Shown piece by piece: positions 62,829-64,000 of a stretch of 64,000 bases of DNA. Source of the DNA: Ferroplasma acidiphilum. Its GTDB lineage: Archaea > Thermoplasmatota > Thermoplasmata > Thermoplasmatales > Thermoplasmataceae. The DNA is taken from assembly GCF_002078355.1 (NCBI RefSeq), contig NZ_CP015363.1:62001-126000 (forward strand), given 5' to 3'. Every line of letters starts with the position of its first letter. Position 1 is the first letter of the stretch. The translations under genes were made by a program, and so were the position numbers. The notes beneath the pieces were generated by a model, which was given only the letters and a program-made list of their open reading frames with translations, was not told where the DNA came from and searched no databases.

Positions 62829-63584
62829 TCACCTGACATCTTTGATAGTTGCTTCCAAACCTTCCATGCCCGTATTTATTCCATAATCATGAATATTCTG
62901 ATTTACATCTTGTAGTACTTTTTCTGGTGTGGCATTCCCATAATCAGGCTTAACTATATATCCATTCAAAAGGTATGCTCCGGATGGTCCAGTAATAAGG
63001 GTAACTGAGTTTATATGTGGTATACTGCTGATATTATCACTAGGCATACATGGCCCATTAACTATTGCCTCTGTAGTATATCCTTTTATTACGCTGTATA
63101 CAGATGGAGGAACATCTGCCTTTAAAGCTTTTAAGCCAGCTTCAGGTGTAGTATTCTTTGATAAATTTTCTCCATAAAGATATACTGGAACTATGATGGT
63201 GTTTCTATGATCATATGTAACGCTATACGTATAGCTGGTATTAAAGATAAGCCCGGGAGTATTATTGTACTGGTAACCACTCATGGATTGAGTTTCAATG
63301 AATTTCCCAGTCATATTAAACCCGGTACTATTAAGGAAATCATACACGGCCCATGAACCTGCGTCCCCTGTAGGGCTTCCATCCCAGGTAATATAGTAAA
63401 CAAACGTGCTGGTATTATCTTTAATCAGGTCGCTGTCTGAAACTTTACAATATTGTTCTAGTTCTATAGTTTCGTCATGAGCATCATAATGTTCCGCCCC
63501 ATAAATAGCAAGAAATGCTATTACAACAAAAAATACGATAAAAAATGCCAGTAATTTTCTGTTATTTTTTCTCTCTTCGGTCAT
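62829..63584 (-). CDS. Membrane-anchored extracytoplasmic protein, possibly DUF929-like
   Basis: A 251-residue protein. A basic start is followed by one membrane helix (about 10-29), then an outer domain with many N-x-S/T sites. The part YYITWDGSPTGDAGSWAVYDFLNSTG has the spacing of the DUF929 thioredoxin-like start (xGAxxCPyCAaeSWAlyxAL), but the CxxC is absent. The relation to DUF929 is therefore weak. Cys46 and Cys183 might form a disulfide. Confidence 0.6.
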   Translation of the reverse strand: MTEERKNNRKLLAFFIVFFVVIAFLAIYGAEHYDAHDETIELEQYCKVSDSDLIKDNTSTFVYYITWDGSPTGDAGSWAVYDFLNSTGFNMTGKFIETQSMSGYQYNNTPGLIFNTSYTYSVTYDHRNTIIVPVYLYGENLSKNTTPEAGLKALKADVPPSVYSVIKGYTTEAIVNGPCMPSDNISSIPHINSVTLITGPSGAYLLNGYIVKPDYGNATPEKVLQDVNQNIHDYGINTGMEGLEATIKDVR

Positions 63585-63913
63585 TTTGGATAATAAGTTT
63601 AATAAGATATTTAGATATTTTTATAGAACTGATGTGCGACAATATGAGTAACAAGAGAAGGGCGTACCTATTAACCAGACATGATTTCGCCACATTTTAA
63701 GGTGTGTTAGCGACCTCACACACCAAACCCTTTTAACAAATAAAGTTTCATCACGTTTATTCATTTAGAGCACCTTTATTTATGGGCAGGTATATAAAAA
63801 AGTACACAATTTAACATGTAATATATGTTAACCGATATTTGTATGCAAAAATAAAAATTTTTGAGTTTCACGGTGTGGTAATTTTTGAATTAAATAATTT
63901 ACAGGATAACAAT
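63585..63913. other. Intergenic region with one inverted repeat
   Basis: About 330 bp. GGTGTG (63701-63706) and CACACC (63719-63724) could form a 6-bp hairpin with a 12-nt loop. The part around 63640-63730 is less AT-rich than its surroundings. No gene was recognised. Confidence 0.35.
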
Positions 63914-64000
63914 ATGGAAAAACGCAATAAAGAAGTTCTGCAAATCGTAAGCAATCAAAATATACGCATAAATTATCCACGAAAATATTCTATAATTAGT
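63914..64000 (+). CDS. Start of a gene cut by the window edge
   Basis: An ATG at 63914 opens a frame of 29 codons that runs to the right edge without a stop (MEKRNKEVLQIVSNQNIRIN...). A TTAAATAA box lies about 20 bp before the ATG, which fits a leaderless start. Too little is visible to name it; the helical, polar start would suit a small regulator. Confidence 0.4.
   Translation, partial: MEKRNKEVLQIVSNQNIRINYPRKYSIIS

Noticed and set aside
1-64000. CRISPR array
   Set aside because: No set of regularly spaced direct repeats was seen, and no cas genes were recognised.

Overview
The window is about 36% GC and comes from a thermoacidophilic euryarchaeon of the order Thermoplasmatales, most like Ferroplasma or Acidiplasma. 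The markers are an HU-type histone-like protein (HTa), a fused Kae1-Bud32 KEOPS protein, archaeal DnaG, aIF2-gamma and eS6, archaeal-type triosephosphate isomerase, TATA-box promoters lying about 25 bp before leaderless starts, and GGTGA/GGAGG ribosome sites inside operons. The genus is inferred from gene families, not from an alignment.

Layout: 1-1064 holds the end of pyrF and an sppA-type protease. 1106-5583 is a four-gene cobalamin operon on the minus strand. A coiled-coil gene is followed by a DUF131 membrane-protein gene cut by a complete 1040-bp IS5-family element (7163-8202) with a 9-bp target duplication. 8347-16336 carries a sugar nucleotidyltransferase, an oligopeptide-type ABC transporter whose only ATPase-like subunit has lost its catalytic motifs, and small regulators. 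rtcB follows. 17888-24584 is a compact operon trpB-A-D-F-E-G-C plus a DAHP synthase gene. 24791-36062 carries tpiA, thrS, gcvH, rlmE, two regulators, a serA/aminotransferase pair, alaX, a protein disulfide oxidoreductase and tRNA-Gly and tRNA-Thr. 36104-41057 has an oxidoreductase, an intact IS256-family element just upstream of aroD, a MarC protein and the decayed right end of an IS605/TnpB element, which supplies the stop codon of the next gene. 41054-43806 is dnaG plus a protease-less LonB-like AAA+ ATPase. 44131-53375 is informational and housekeeping (endonuclease IV-like, spermidine synthase, HTa, Kae1-Bud32, rdgB, eS6, aIF2-gamma, rmuC, tRNA-Lys).

53438-64000 is mainly membrane functions. 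Its core is a heme A synthase-like gene (ctaA) following a 742-residue NapH/NosR-like iron-sulfur membrane protein, divergent from a 512-residue multi-pass protein with a CxC motif, with a 51-residue single-pass protein nearby. This set, with a Bat-type HTH regulator beside it, is the best candidate in the window for an undescribed system. Beyond it lie two tiny membrane proteins, a decayed stretch, a surface protein and a truncated gene start.

Two complete insertion sequences and at least one decayed one show recent transposition. Both intact transposase genes have a strong hairpin just before their start. No CRISPR array, rRNA or replication origin was recognised.
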